A stretch of DNA of 64,000 bases from Acidimicrobiaceae bacterium (GTDB taxonomy: Bacteria; Actinomycetota; Acidimicrobiia; Acidimicrobiales; RAAP-2). Numbering within the stretch: position 1 is the first letter of the stretch; each line of letters begins with the position of its first letter. A model generated the notes under the pieces. The model was not told the DNA's origin, ran no database searches, and saw only the letters and a program-made list of their open reading frames with translations. The position numbers were made by a program, and so were the translations under genes. Shown in pieces: positions 1-13,595 of the stretch. The DNA lies in contig PMOI01000016.1 in assembly GCA_003162475.1 (NCBI GenBank), positions 283,700 to 347,699 on the forward strand. The letters run 5' to 3'.

Positions 1-1
1 G

Positions 2-925
2 TCCTTTGGCAGTTGGGTCACCTTCGCCAACGCCAACCAGATCGAAACCGCGCACCAGGCGGCGGAGTGTCTCGCCGCCGCGCACGACGCGGGCGTGAAC
101 TTCTACGACAACGCGGAGGCCTACTCCGCCGGTGAGTCCGAGCGGGTCATGGGTGCCGCGTTCAAAGAGCTCGGCTGGAAGCGTCACGACTACGTCGTGT
201 CGACCAAGCTCTTCTGGGGTCTGCACGATGGACCCAACATGCGCAACACCCTCAATCGCAAGTACTTGAGCCAAGCCATCGAAGGTTCACTCGAACGCTT
301 CGGACTCGACTTCGTCGACCTGGTCTTTTGTCACCGCGCCGACCCCAACACCCCGATCGAAGAGACCGTGTGGGCGATGAGCGACATGATCGAACGTGGT
401 CAGGCGCTCTACTGGGGCACGTCGGAGTGGACGGCCGACGAGATTCGTGCGGCCTGGGACATCGCCGATCGCCACAATCTCCACAAGCCCGTCATGGAAC
501 AGCCGCAGTACAACATCTTGTGGCGCGACCGCGTCGAGAAAGAGTACAGCCGGCTCTACGAGGACATCGGACTCGGTACCACCATCTGGTCACCTCTCTC
601 GTCGGGTCTCCTCACCGGCAAGTACCTGAACGGCGTGCCCGAGGGTTCTCGCGCGACGCTGCCGGGCTACGAATGGCTCCGAAAGATGCTGACCGACGAG
701 AAGCAGAACCAGAAGGTCGCCGAGCTCAAGAAGATCGCCGACGATCTCGACGTGTCCCTGGCCCAGTTTTCACTGGCCTGGTGTGCGAAGAATCCCAACG
801 TCTCGACCGTTATCACCGGCGCGTCCACCGCCGATCAGGTTCGTGAGAACATGACCGCGCTCGACGTGATCCCTCTTTTGACGCCAGAAGTGATGGAGCG
901 CGTCGACCTCATCAGCTTGATGTAG
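2..925 (+). CDS. Aldo/keto reductase, Kv-beta/YghZ-like (5' end outside window)
   Basis: Cytosolic NADPH-dependent aldo/keto reductase, probably reducing small aldehydes or ketones. The frame is open from base 2 without a start codon. The first visible residues ([11 protein letters not shown]) correspond to the family's N-terminal strand, so only about 20-30 residues should be missing. The catalytic tetrad is readable: Asp and Tyr in NFYDNAEAY, Lys in VVSTKLF and His in VFCHRADP. The C-terminal cofactor-binding segment VITGAST...QVREN is present and the gene ends at TAG 923-925. It converges on serA with a hairpin-rich spacer between them. The substrate cannot be deduced. Confidence 0.88.
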   Translation, partial: SFGSWVTFANANQIETAHQAAECLAAAHDAGVNFYDNAEAYSAGESERVMGAAFKELGWKRHDYVVSTKLFWGLHDGPNMRNTLNRKYLSQAIEGSLERFGLDFVDLVFCHRADPNTPIEETVWAMSDMIERGQALYWGTSEWTADEIRAAWDIADRHNLHKPVMEQPQYNILWRDRVEKEYSRLYEDIGLGTTIWSPLSSGLLTGKYLNGVPEGSRATLPGYEWLRKMLTDEKQNQKVAELKKIADDLDVSLAQFSLAWCAKNPNVSTVITGASTADQVRENMTALDVIPLLTPEVMERVDLISLM

Positions 926-926
926 C

Positions 927-1019
927 GAGTGCCTTCGCGGGCGGCGGCGGGGAAACGGTCTCCGCACGCTGCCGCGAAGCACTCACGGCGCGGTCAACGA
1001 GGTTTCGCCTCGAGCCGTG
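927..1019. terminator. Two hairpins between convergent genes
   Basis: The first hairpin pairs 927-942 with 971-984 (GAGTGC.TTCGCGG against CCGCGAAGCACTC, one bulged C). The second is nested: CACGGC 984-989 pairs with GCCGTG 1014-1019 and encloses CGAGG-TTTCG-CCTCG at 998-1012. There is no U-tract. The position between convergent stops suggests a bidirectional terminator. Confidence 0.5.
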
Positions 1020-1020
1020 A

Positions 1021-2595
1021 CTAACGCAGAGTGATTAGGTGAATGTCTTGGATACCGTCGGTGTCACGAAGACGCTCCATCACCAGCGCGGGCGTCGGTA
1101 ACGCGGTCGACAGGACCATCAGCGCGGTCTTTGTCTCAGGATCAGGCCCCACCGCCATCGACACGATGGAGATATCGGCCTCACCGAGCGCGACGCCGAC
1201 AAGCCCGATCATCCCGGGACGATCGTCGTTGTGCACGACCAACATCGACGCGGTGGGTGGAATCTCGACCGCGTGACCGTCGACGCCCACGATGCGCGTC
1301 TCGACCCTCGTGCCGATGGTCACGAGGGTTCCCGATACTTCGTGACCTTCCGAGCGCACCTTGATGAGATTGACGTACTCCGCGGACTCGATCGACGAGA
1401 CTTCGCTGAACGTGAGATCGTGGTCGGCGGCCAACTGGGGAGCGTTGACGAACGACACGCCGTCGTGCCCCGTCGAACTCAAGAGTCCCTTCAGCGCGCA
1501 CAGCGTCAAGATCTTTGTCCCCGCGCCGGCCAACTCTCCTTGGTAGATCACTTCGAGGTCCGCGGGCTTGCCGTCGAGGAGTCCCCCGATGAAGCGGCCC
1601 AGTATCTCCGCAAGGCTCATGAAGGGACTCACCGAGTTGGAGACCTCGCCCGCGGACACGTTTACGGCGTAGGGCACGAAGTCACCCGCGAGGGCGAGCT
1701 CGACCTGCTCGGCGATGGTGATGCCCGCTTTGTCCTGTGCTTCGAACGTGGAGGCACCCAAGTGGGGCACGACGACGACGGAGGGAAGTTCGAACAGCGG
1801 CGACTCCGTCGTTGGTTCCTTTTCGAACACGTCAAGCGCGGCGCCCTGGACGTGGCCGCTTCGAATCGCCTCGGCCAGATCGGCCTCGTTCACGATGCCG
1901 CCGCGCGCGACGTTGATGATGCGAACGCCCGGCTTGGTCTTCTTCAAGGACTCCGCGTTCAGGAGATTCGTCGTCTCCTTGTTCTTCGGCAGGTGAATCG
2001 TGATGAAGTCACTCTCAGCGAGCAATGTATCGAGGTCCATCAGTTCTACGCCCATGTGGCGAGCTCGATCTTCTGAGATGTAGGGGTCGTAGGCGATGAG
2101 CCTCATACCAAAGGCCAGGGCGCGTTGCGTGACGAGGGCGCCAATCTTTCCCAGTCCCACGACGCCGAGCGTCTTGCCGTAGAGCTCCACGCCCTCCCAC
2201 TTACTGCGTTCCCACTTACCGTTCTTCAACGCGGAGTGGGCTTGGGGAATATTGCGAGCCTGCGCGAGCAACAGCGCCATTGTCTGCTCGGCGGCGGAGA
2301 GAATGTTCGAAACCGGCGCGTTGACGACCATCACGCCGAGTTCGGTGGCCTTGGCGACGTCGACGTTGTCCAGTCCAATGCCCGCACGTCCGACCACGAC
2401 CATGTCGGTCGCGGCTTCGAGGGTGGCGGCGTCGACCTTGGTCGCCGAGCGAATGATCAGCGCGTGCGCGCCCGCTACGACGTCGATGAGTTCGGCGGCT
2501 GAGAGCCCGAGGCGAACGTCGACCTCGTGACCGGCGTTACGAAGTTTTTGGAGACCTGATTCAGCGATCTCTTCGGTAACTAGTACTCGGGCCAC
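1021..2595 (-). CDS. serA: D-3-phosphoglycerate dehydrogenase
   Basis: Catalyses the first step of serine synthesis, NAD-dependent oxidation of 3-phosphoglycerate. At 524 aa it is the long actinobacterial form. It has a substrate-binding domain, a Rossmann domain with VVGLGKIGALV, catalytic Arg in VARGGIVNEADL, Glu in DVFEKEP and His in VPHLGAST, then an intervening ASB domain and a C-terminal ACT domain that probably senses serine. An upstream TTG at 2601 is in frame, but the AAAGG ribosome-binding site lies 6 nt before the GTG at 2595, so that start (protein begins MARVLVTEE) is preferred. It follows the aminotransferase gene by about 50 nt and is probably co-transcribed. Confidence 0.96.
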   Translation of the reverse strand: MARVLVTEEIAESGLQKLRNAGHEVDVRLGLSAAELIDVVAGAHALIIRSATKVDAATLEAATDMVVVGRAGIGLDNVDVAKATELGVMVVNAPVSNILSAAEQTMALLLAQARNIPQAHSALKNGKWERSKWEGVELYGKTLGVVGLGKIGALVTQRALAFGMRLIAYDPYISEDRARHMGVELMDLDTLLAESDFITIHLPKNKETTNLLNAESLKKTKPGVRIINVARGGIVNEADLAEAIRSGHVQGAALDVFEKEPTTESPLFELPSVVVVPHLGASTFEAQDKAGITIAEQVELALAGDFVPYAVNVSAGEVSNSVSPFMSLAEILGRFIGGLLDGKPADLEVIYQGELAGAGTKILTLCALKGLLSSTGHDGVSFVNAPQLAADHDLTFSEVSSIESAEYVNLIKVRSEGHEVSGTLVTIGTRVETRIVGVDGHAVEIPPTASMLVVHNDDRPGMIGLVGVALGEADISIVSMAVGPDPETKTALMVLSTALPTPALVMERLRDTDGIQDIHLITLR

Positions 2596-2645
2596 GGACA
2601 ACCTTTCACTTAATAGGTGCCAGCCTAAAGGAAAGACGAGAGGGC

Positions 2646-5004
<2,359 letters not shown>

Positions 5005-5105
5005 GACGCGTAGGTCGCACGAGACGGTGTTCTTCCTCATCACGAGGTGAAAATCGTCACGTCAACTTTCACGGGAACGTAACGCGTCGCTCGGACGTCG
5101 CGACC

Positions 5106-6299
5106 TTATGACCAGACCCAGATGGCGTCGAGGGCTCGCATGATATTGCCGCCCAACGCCGCCTCGATATCCGCGTCAGAGAATCCCTGGTGCACCATCC
5201 AGCGGGTGATGTTGGTGAAGTTCTCCGTGGGGTTCTCCAACCCGTCGACGTACGCGACCTTCTCGAACGCCGGCCCTCCCATGTCCGCGACCTTGAGCAT
5301 GTGAGCGAAGACGGTGTGCAACTGAACGTGGTCGCCGTAGAGCGTGTCGGGACCGAAGGCGACGTGTTCGATACCCACCAGGTCGACGCAGTAGAGAAAG
5401 TGATCCATCACCGAAAGGATGGTGTGGTGTGGATGCGCGTGCGAGAGCGTGGTGTGCGGCGCGGCCGACATGCCTATAACTCCGCCGCTGTCGGCGATCG
5501 CGCGGAGCACGTCGTCAGATTTCATCCTCGACGTGTCCCAGATAGCTCGCGCTCCCGCGTGGGTCATGAAGACCGGCTGGTCACTCGCGCGACAGACGTC
5601 GATGCCCGTCTGATCCGACGAGTGTGAGACGTCGATGGCCAACCCGAGTTGATTCATTCGCTTGACCGCGCGTTTTCCAAAACTTGTGAGACCGCCGTCG
5701 ACGCGTTCACTCAATCCGCTGCCGAGAGCGTTGGCGTCGGAGTACGCGATGCCGATTTGGCGAAGTCCGAGACCGTAGAGGACGTCGAGACGGTCGATCT
5801 CGTTTTCGATCGGCGTGGCCGCCTCGAGGCCGAAGATGAGTCCAACCTTTTCCCTCCGTTGAGCCTCGTACACGTCGCTCACGGTGCGAATCACCATCAC
5901 GTCGTCTTGGTGAGCGACGTCAGCCTGGCGCATGCCGAGATCGGTGATGATGTCCAACCATCGCCAAGGGGCGTTACCGGTCACGCAAGCCGTTCCGTCC
6001 ATCATGTTGTCAAAGACCGCGGTCATGCCCGACGCTTTGAGACCCGCGAAGGCGGTGTGCTGACGCCCGGTGCGGTTGTACTCCGGCGTCTCACGCATGT
6101 CGTTCGGGAACCGAACGGGATGATCGTGCAGACTGATCACGATGCTGTCCTTCAGTAGTCGTGACGACCTTGAAAGCTCCTCTGGGCTCATCGCGGTCTC
6201 GTAGGGCCCGACCCGGTCGAACTCCGGCGCGAGGGTGAACGAGGGCAGGTCGACACCAGCCTCGAGGTAGCCGTAGGAAACGTAGGGATCGGTACTCAT
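5106..6299 (-). CDS. Peptidase M19 (renal-type) dipeptidase homologue
   Basis: Zinc dipeptidase family (397 aa), which cleaves dipeptides including those with a C-terminal D-residue. It has an amidohydrolase-type TIM barrel. Visible metal-site motifs are HDH at about residues 58-60, Glu in GLEAATP, His in AIDVSHSSD and His in MTHAGARAIWD. The family usually has HxD at the first site; here it is HxH, so this is a divergent subfamily. No signal peptide is seen, so it probably acts on imported peptides. It is the last gene of the importer unit, about 120 nt after the second permease. ATG 6299 was chosen; an in-frame GTG at 6311 lies almost directly against an AGAGGA motif, so the start is uncertain. 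Confidence 0.88.
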   Translation of the reverse strand: MSTDPYVSYGYLEAGVDLPSFTLAPEFDRVGPYETAMSPEELSRSSRLLKDSIVISLHDHPVRFPNDMRETPEYNRTGRQHTAFAGLKASGMTAVFDNMMDGTACVTGNAPWRWLDIITDLGMRQADVAHQDDVMVIRTVSDVYEAQRREKVGLIFGLEAATPIENEIDRLDVLYGLGLRQIGIAYSDANALGSGLSERVDGGLTSFGKRAVKRMNQLGLAIDVSHSSDQTGIDVCRASDQPVFMTHAGARAIWDTSRMKSDDVLRAIADSGGVIGMSAAPHTTLSHAHPHHTILSVMDHFLYCVDLVGIEHVAFGPDTLYGDHVQLHTVFAHMLKVADMGGPAFEKVAYVDGLENPTENFTNITRWMVHQGFSDADIEAALGGNIMRALDAIWVWS

Positions 6300-6420
6300 T
6301 GGGTCGTCCACGTCCTCTCAACAGCGTTCTTTTCGAGACGTTCTCGAAGGCGATTCGAGTGTAGGTCCCAACGAGCGCGCGTTAACGCGTGTTCCACCTC
6401 TTCGCCAACGAGCAACGGGG

Positions 6421-7338
6421 TTAGCGCCCCTGAAGACGCACGTCGAACGCGTCACGAAGCGCGTCACCAATGAAGTTGAGAGAGATCACCGTGAGGACGA
6501 TGAGGATGCCGACCGGGTAGATCAACCACCACTCCCCCGCGTACAGGTAGGTGACGCCCTGGGAGAGCATGGATCCCCAGTTCGCCGCGGGCGGCGGTAT
6601 CCCGAAACCGAGGTAGCCCAACGCGGCCAACGCGAGAATGGCATCCGCCACCTGGAACGTTATATTCACGACGATCGTGCCAAGCGCGTTGGGAACGATG
6701 TGCAAGAAGATGCTGCGACCCGCGCCGCCACCCATACCCTTGACGGCTTGAATGTACTCTCTCGTTCGAAGAGTGAGAGTCTCGCCGCGAATCAGGCGAG
6801 CGGGCACCAGCCACGCGAAAAAGGCCACGGCCAGCGTCAGGTTCAACTGATTGACGTGGATGAGGGCGGCCATAAGCAGCAGGACGAACAACACCGGGAT
6901 CGACAACAACGCGTCGACGATACGCATCATCACCGTGTCGATGATCCCGCCAAAGTAGCCCGACACCGCACCCCACAGCACGCCGAACAAACCCGCGAGC
7001 ATCGCGGCGGCGAAGCCAATCTCCAACGAGGACTGGCCTCCGGCCATGAGACGACCCAGTTCGTCATAGCCAACGTTGTCCGTGCCGAGCGGATGACCGT
7101 GGCCGGGAGCCGTGTTGGCGATGTTCAAGTCCGAGGAGATCTGGTTCGAGTGGTAGACGAGCGGTCCGACGAAACAGAAAAGTGCGATGAGGACGATGAT
7201 GACGGCGCCCGCCATGGCCAACTTGTTCTCCAGAAAGACCTCGAAGACGCTGGCGCCACGCTTACGCTTTGCCCGCACCATCTGGGAGACCTCTTCGGGC
7301 TCCTCCAGGACGACTGGCTCAATGTTCTGGTCGGTCAT
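6421..7338 (-). CDS. Peptide ABC transporter permease, DppC/OppC type
   Basis: Inner-membrane permease (305 aa) that pairs with the upstream DppB-type permease to form the channel of a di/oligopeptide importer. An N-terminal cytoplasmic stretch precedes the first membrane segment (MAGAVIIVLIALFCFVGPLV), followed by the OppC-type segment PLGTDNVGYDELGRLMAGGQSS and about five further helices. The EAA coupling loop reads EYIQAVKGMGGGAGRSIFLH. ATG 7338 was chosen over an upstream in-frame codon at 7422 because AAGGGA sits 8 nt before it. The 34 nt gap to the upstream permease supports co-transcription. Confidence 0.93.
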   Translation of the reverse strand: MTDQNIEPVVLEEPEEVSQMVRAKRKRGASVFEVFLENKLAMAGAVIIVLIALFCFVGPLVYHSNQISSDLNIANTAPGHGHPLGTDNVGYDELGRLMAGGQSSLEIGFAAAMLAGLFGVLWGAVSGYFGGIIDTVMMRIVDALLSIPVLFVLLLMAALIHVNQLNLTLAVAFFAWLVPARLIRGETLTLRTREYIQAVKGMGGGAGRSIFLHIVPNALGTIVVNITFQVADAILALAALGYLGFGIPPPAANWGSMLSQGVTYLYAGEWWLIYPVGILIVLTVISLNFIGDALRDAFDVRLQGR

Positions 7339-7372
7339 CTCGCGAGTCCCTTCCGCGTGCGTCGTGGATCGA

Positions 7373-8323
7373 TCACGAGAGACGCACCCTATGGTCAATG
7401 ATGCCGTAGCAAATGTCGGCAATCAGATTCCCGATGACGGTGAATATCGCGACGACCAAGGTAAGGGCCAGCAACGTCGGGTAGTCACGGGTCTGGGTCG
7501 AGGTCCAAAAGAGCAGCCCGACGCCGGGATAGTTAAAGACCGATTCGGTGATCAGATTGCCCGACAACAATGCCGGCACGCTCAGCCCGAGCAGCGTCAC
7601 GATGGGTAGCACGGCGTTTCGCAACATGTGACGAAAGAGCACGCCCGTCTTGGTGACGCCCTTCGCGCGCGCCGTGCGGATGTAGTCCTGGGCCAGGTTC
7701 TCGATGGCGGACGATCGCATGTAGCGACTGAACGACGCGACCCCCACGATCGTCAGGGTCAACACCGGCAGAATCATGGCTTTGGGATCGGTGATCGAGC
7801 CACTGACGGTGGGTGTCTGCGGAGCCGAAGGCGGTAGCCACTTCAAGAAGACTGAGAAGAACGCGATCAACAAGAGTCCCAGCCAAAAAGTCGGCATTGA
7901 GTAGCCAATGAACGAAAAACCCGTCAACGCGTAGTCGTCGGGTTTGTTGCGACGGACCGCTTGATAGATGCCCAGTGGAATAGCGATCACGATCGTGATA
8001 AGCAACGCGAGCCCACTGAGGTAGGCGCTCTTGGGCAAGTCCATCGACAACAGCGTCGAGACGGGCTCGTTCAACTTGTACGAGTAGCCGAGGTTGTGGT
8101 GAATGAGTATTCGGTCGACGTAGAACCAGTACTGATCCAAAAACGGTCGGTTGTACCCGTTCGCGACGTTGAACGCGTGGATCGCCGACGGCGACGAGCG
8201 CACCCCGAGTTCGGCGCGAGCCGCGCCGCCGGGCAACAGATGAAGAAGCGAAAAAGTGGCCATCGACACCAAGATCACGACGACGACCGACTGCCCGATC
8301 CTCTTGATGAGAAAACGTGTCAC
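7373..8323 (-). CDS. Peptide ABC transporter permease, DppB/OppB type
   Basis: First channel subunit of the peptide importer (316 aa, about six membrane helices). It opens with the OppB-type segment FLIKRIGQSVVVVILVSMATFSLLHLLPGG. The EAA loop is DYIRTARAKGVTKTGVLFRHMLRN, followed by the usual ending ...FTVIGNLIADICYGIIDHRVRLS. The start is GTG 8323 with only a weak ribosome-binding site. Its neighbours are the DppC-type permease downstream and the desuccinylase-like gene 58 nt upstream. Confidence 0.93.
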   Translation of the reverse strand: MTRFLIKRIGQSVVVVILVSMATFSLLHLLPGGAARAELGVRSSPSAIHAFNVANGYNRPFLDQYWFYVDRILIHHNLGYSYKLNEPVSTLLSMDLPKSAYLSGLALLITIVIAIPLGIYQAVRRNKPDDYALTGFSFIGYSMPTFWLGLLLIAFFSVFLKWLPPSAPQTPTVSGSITDPKAMILPVLTLTIVGVASFSRYMRSSAIENLAQDYIRTARAKGVTKTGVLFRHMLRNAVLPIVTLLGLSVPALLSGNLITESVFNYPGVGLLFWTSTQTRDYPTLLALTLVVAIFTVIGNLIADICYGIIDHRVRLS

Positions 8324-8381
8324 GCCAGCACCAGCGCGCGCTCAGAGATAGATGGGGACGAACTCGTCATTGCGCAGCACT

Positions 8382-9302
8382 CTAGCGAGCGGCGAGCCCG
8401 AGAAGGAGTCCGTCAGCGGCGACGGCCGGACTCGTCGTCAAAAAGAGTGGGAAACCATCCTCGGGCGCGACCACTTCTTCTACTTCGTCACTATCGAGTG
8501 CTCGAACAGTGCCGAGAACGGAGCCTGCCCGCACGGCGTCGCCCACGCGCACGTTCGAAGTCCACCAACCGCCTCGCGTGCTGCGAAGCCAGAGCCAATG
8601 ACTAATCTCAACTGGTGCGCGAGGTGGCGCGAACGACGCTGGCAGCACTCCCAGCATCGCGAGAACCCGACGTACTCCTTCTTCGTGAAGTTGAACCGAC
8701 GCTTCGTCGACGAGTCCTCGCCCGCCCGCCTCGGCCGTTATCGACGCGATACCCGCCTCTGCCGCGGCCGCACTCGACGTACCGGCGATGGGGCTGGCGG
8801 AGCGTTCGGTGCGAATCATGTAGCCAACCCCGTAGGCGAGGGCGAGCGCGCGCGACTGGTCCTCCACGGTCGACGCGTCGTAGATCGTGAAGGGTTCGAG
8901 GTCTTCGACTTGATCACCGGCGTGCATGTCGACGTGAAACTGCGCGGGTCGGATGGCCTCGTCGAAGATCGCGGCCGCTAGACGCTCGGTGAAGCTCCCA
9001 TTGACGTCACCGGGAAAACACCGGTTCAGGTTCAGGCCGTCGTGTGGCACGACGAAGGCGCTACGTGCTTCAAAGGAGGCAACGTTGGCCATCGGCACCA
9101 CGCGCAAGCTGCCCCGCAGCGCCGATTCGTCGAGGGAGTCCAGAAACCTCCTCAGACCCAACATTGACGTGTACTCACAGCCGTGCACGCCCGCCATCAA
9201 CGAGACGGTCGGGCCGAGCGCCGGATCGCCGTACACGTAAAAGGGGACCTCCGAGCCGACGAGGCCGTCGGCCCCGTCGACTCGGATGATTGATTTCTTC
9301 AC
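8382..9302 (-). CDS. Succinylglutamate desuccinylase/aspartoacylase-like zinc hydrolase
   Basis: M14-like zinc amidohydrolase (306 aa) of the AstE/AspA group, which removes acyl groups from N-acyl amino acids. The zinc ligands are readable: H40 and E43 in GVHGCEYTS and H127 in DMHAGD. A candidate catalytic Glu is E191 in TAEAGG, and substrate-binding NLNRCFPGD is at 91-99. The C-terminal half (RAGSVLGTVRALDSDEVEEV) resembles the lipoyl-like beta domain common in this family. Its place inside the peptide-import unit suggests it trims an N-acylated or otherwise blocked substrate; the actual substrate is unknown. Confidence 0.85.
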   Translation of the reverse strand: MKKSIIRVDGADGLVGSEVPFYVYGDPALGPTVSLMAGVHGCEYTSMLGLRRFLDSLDESALRGSLRVVPMANVASFEARSAFVVPHDGLNLNRCFPGDVNGSFTERLAAAIFDEAIRPAQFHVDMHAGDQVEDLEPFTIYDASTVEDQSRALALAYGVGYMIRTERSASPIAGTSSAAAAEAGIASITAEAGGRGLVDEASVQLHEEGVRRVLAMLGVLPASFAPPRAPVEISHWLWLRSTRGGWWTSNVRVGDAVRAGSVLGTVRALDSDEVEEVVAPEDGFPLFLTTSPAVAADGLLLGLAAR

Positions 9303-9332
9303 TATGAGATCAAGAAGCCTTAGTCGTGACTA

Positions 9333-11141
9333 CTACTTCGCGAGCTTCCAGAACTCCGGGGTGAAGTTCAGCAACGGACTCTGCGTGACGCCCGTCAACT
9401 TGTTACTTATCTCGGAGATTTGAAAGTCGGGGTCCGGCTGCCACACAACGGGAAGCTGCTGGGACAGGTAGTTCTCGTACTTGTAGAGAACCGCCGTACC
9501 CGTCACCGTGTGAGTGGCGTTGATGTTGGCGTCGTTGGTGGCGTTGGAGTAGCTGCCCTCATTGATGTTCGATGCCGTCTCGAAGATCGACTCACCCGTT
9601 GGGTAGTAGTCGGGTCCGTACGACCAGCCCTGGCCCCAGTTCTCCATCTGCCACGTGCACGTCGCGCCCTTGCAGGGCGTCGCGTTCGCGAGGATCGTGT
9701 TGAACGGAGCGGTCGTCAGTGTTATCTGAATGCCGTCTTTGGCGAGATTCGACTTCAACTGCTGCATGAACTGCGTGACGTAGGTGAACCCATTGTTGTA
9801 CTGGAGGTTGAAGGCCAACTTCTCCCCCTTCGTGACGCCCACACCGCACTCGGTCGCGGAGCTACCGGGCTTGGCACACGTGGTCACGCCACCGGGCTTC
9901 ACGCTCCAGCCGTGGGACTTCAGCAACGCGGCTGACTTCGTCGGGCTGTACGGGTAGGGGTTGGTCTTCTCCTGCGGCGTGGCCAAGTTGCTCTTGGGCT
10001 CAATGGGCACGGGGCCGTAGGTCGGATAACCGAAACCGTAGAGTGCCTTCTTCACGTCGGTCTGCTGGTTCACCATGTCTTGGAAGGCCTGACGGAAGTA
10101 CAGCTGCTTGAAGATCGGTCCGACCGTCGGGTTGTTCATGTTCATCGGGAAGTAGTTGATGCCCCAACCAATCCATGGCGAACTCGAATAACCCTGACTC
10201 TTGATGACCGGAATCTGACTGGAGTCCTGCGGTGGTGTGTAGCCGTAGTCGACCGTACCCGCGCGCAGTGCGTTGAATTCGGCCGCGTCGGTGGTGTAGG
10301 GCAACAACGTCAACTGTGCGTACGACGCCTTCACCTTGCCGGAGTACTTCGGGTTCGGTACGAAGACCGTGTAGCCCGTGGTCTCGAAGGTCTTCAACTT
10401 GAAGGGTCCGTTCACGACCTGCCACAGCGGGTTCGTGGCGTACGTGGCCAGTGACTTCGCTTGTGTGGACAAGTAGGTAAAGACTGCCTTCGCACCGGCG
10501 GTCGTCGTCGTGTAGTTACCGATCTTGCCCGACGTCGACTCCTTGTCCCAAGCGTGCTGTGGCAACGGGGTGATTTGGCTCAACTCGTTGTAGAGCATCC
10601 AGGTCTGTGAGTACGCCTTGTCGAGGTGAAAGACAACGGTTGACGCGTTGGGCGCCGACATCGACACTACGTTGTCGGGGAACTCACCGGGTACGAACAC
10701 GGGCCAGATGCTGGTCTCGGCCTTCAAGATCTGCATGAAGAAGAGGACGTCCGCCGACGTGACTGGCTTACCGTCAGCCCAGTTGTACTTGTTCATCGTG
10801 ATCGTGACCGTCTTGCCACCGTTGGTGAACACGGGCGACTTCGCGAGTGACAGCGATTCGTTGAACGACGGTTGAGTGCCCGTACCGAACCAGTACAGAG
10901 GGCGGAACATGAGCGCTTGGAACTGGTACAGGTTCACGTTGCTGTAGTACGTGCCACTCATCACGGGAAAGATGTAGTTAGGAATAACTGCAGGAGGAAG
11001 CGCGAACGTAACGTCACCTGACGCCGACGTCGCCGCGTTCGCGCTCGTCGCGAGACTTCCCGCTCCGATGCTGATCAGACTGGCGCAAGTAACCAAGCAC
11101 GCGGCGAGGGTCCCTACTTTCTTATTGAAAAACCTCTTCAT
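9333..11141 (-). CDS. Peptide ABC transporter extracellular solute-binding protein (SBP family 5)
   Basis: Secreted peptide-binding receptor (602 aa). The N-terminus has a Sec signal peptide: basic KRFFNKK, a hydrophobic core and a likely cut after ATSANA. No convincing lipobox is present. Family 5 features include the early FNESLSLAKSPVFTNGGKTVTITMN, WADGKPVTSADVLFFMQ, and a mid-protein RQAFQDMVNQQ. Two Cys pairs (CAKPGSSATEC, CKGATC) may form disulfides outside the cell. AAAGGGGAG lies 6 nt before ATG 11141. It is separated from the ATPase gene by 164 nt containing a hairpin, unlike the tight spacing elsewhere in the unit. Confidence 0.92.
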   Translation of the reverse strand: MKRFFNKKVGTLAACLVTCASLISIGAGSLATSANAATSASGDVTFALPPAVIPNYIFPVMSGTYYSNVNLYQFQALMFRPLYWFGTGTQPSFNESLSLAKSPVFTNGGKTVTITMNKYNWADGKPVTSADVLFFMQILKAETSIWPVFVPGEFPDNVVSMSAPNASTVVFHLDKAYSQTWMLYNELSQITPLPQHAWDKESTSGKIGNYTTTTAGAKAVFTYLSTQAKSLATYATNPLWQVVNGPFKLKTFETTGYTVFVPNPKYSGKVKASYAQLTLLPYTTDAAEFNALRAGTVDYGYTPPQDSSQIPVIKSQGYSSSPWIGWGINYFPMNMNNPTVGPIFKQLYFRQAFQDMVNQQTDVKKALYGFGYPTYGPVPIEPKSNLATPQEKTNPYPYSPTKSAALLKSHGWSVKPGGVTTCAKPGSSATECGVGVTKGEKLAFNLQYNNGFTYVTQFMQQLKSNLAKDGIQITLTTAPFNTILANATPCKGATCTWQMENWGQGWSYGPDYYPTGESIFETASNINEGSYSNATNDANINATHTVTGTAVLYKYENYLSQQLPVVWQPDPDFQISEISNKLTGVTQSPLLNFTPEFWKLAK

Positions 11142-11238
11142 TCGTGACTCCCCTTTTGTACGTTGTCGATCGACATCGTCTGTGCTTTTCGTCAGGCTAA
11201 CCGCGTGACGTGTTCGCTCGCAACCACGGTATACCTAA

Positions 11239-11261
11239 CCGCGACAGACTTAATGTCGCGG
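11239..11261 (-). promoter_or_regulatory. Hairpin between ATPase and binding-protein genes
   Basis: CCGCGACA (11239-11246) pairs perfectly with TGTCGCGG (11254-11261) around a 7 nt loop. There is no U-run on the minus strand. It could be a processing or attenuation signal adjusting binding-protein level, or an operator. Confidence 0.4.
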
Positions 11262-11305
11262 AAACAGGAGCGGGCATTTTGTTCGTCAGAACGCAACGCC
11301 GAACG

Positions 11306-13366
<2,061 letters not shown>

Positions 13367-13378
13367 GGGCTCCCCTCT

Positions 13379-13396
13379 TAACTGAGTCCCCAGTTA
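13379..13396. promoter_or_regulatory. Inverted repeat, candidate operator
   Basis: TAACTG-AGTCCC-CAGTTA is a perfect 6+6+6 inverted repeat. It lies 12 nt upstream of the fused ATPase start and next to its ribosome-binding site, within the divergent promoter region. Confidence 0.45.
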
Positions 13397-13424
13397 CTTC
13401 GTCCCTGCATCCGTCTTGCGTCGT

Positions 13425-13453
13425 TCTACACTCTCGCGTAGCCACAGTGTAGA
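13425..13453. promoter_or_regulatory. Inverted repeat, candidate operator
   Basis: TCTACACT (13425-13432) and AGTGTAGA (13446-13453) are perfect inverted repeats 13 nt apart, midway between the divergent importer and creatininase units. A terminator is not expected between divergent genes, so a regulator site is the better reading. Confidence 0.5.
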
Positions 13454-13595
13454 GGTCCTTGGAGAGCGATATTAGCGACTCGCACGAGCGCGCAGATAGT
13501 CTGAACGGAGATGACTTAGCGTCTCGCGAGCCTCGGCGAAGCGCTCGCAAGATTCAACGAAGAGTGGTCGTGACGACGACCGAAGGGTGACGAGC

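Noticed and set aside
5005..5105. Paired words GGTCGC (5013-5018) and GCGACC (5100-5105), and GTGAAA/TTTCAC, between serC and the dipeptidase gene
   Set aside because: Short and far apart; a terminator there is plausible but the pairing is not convincing.
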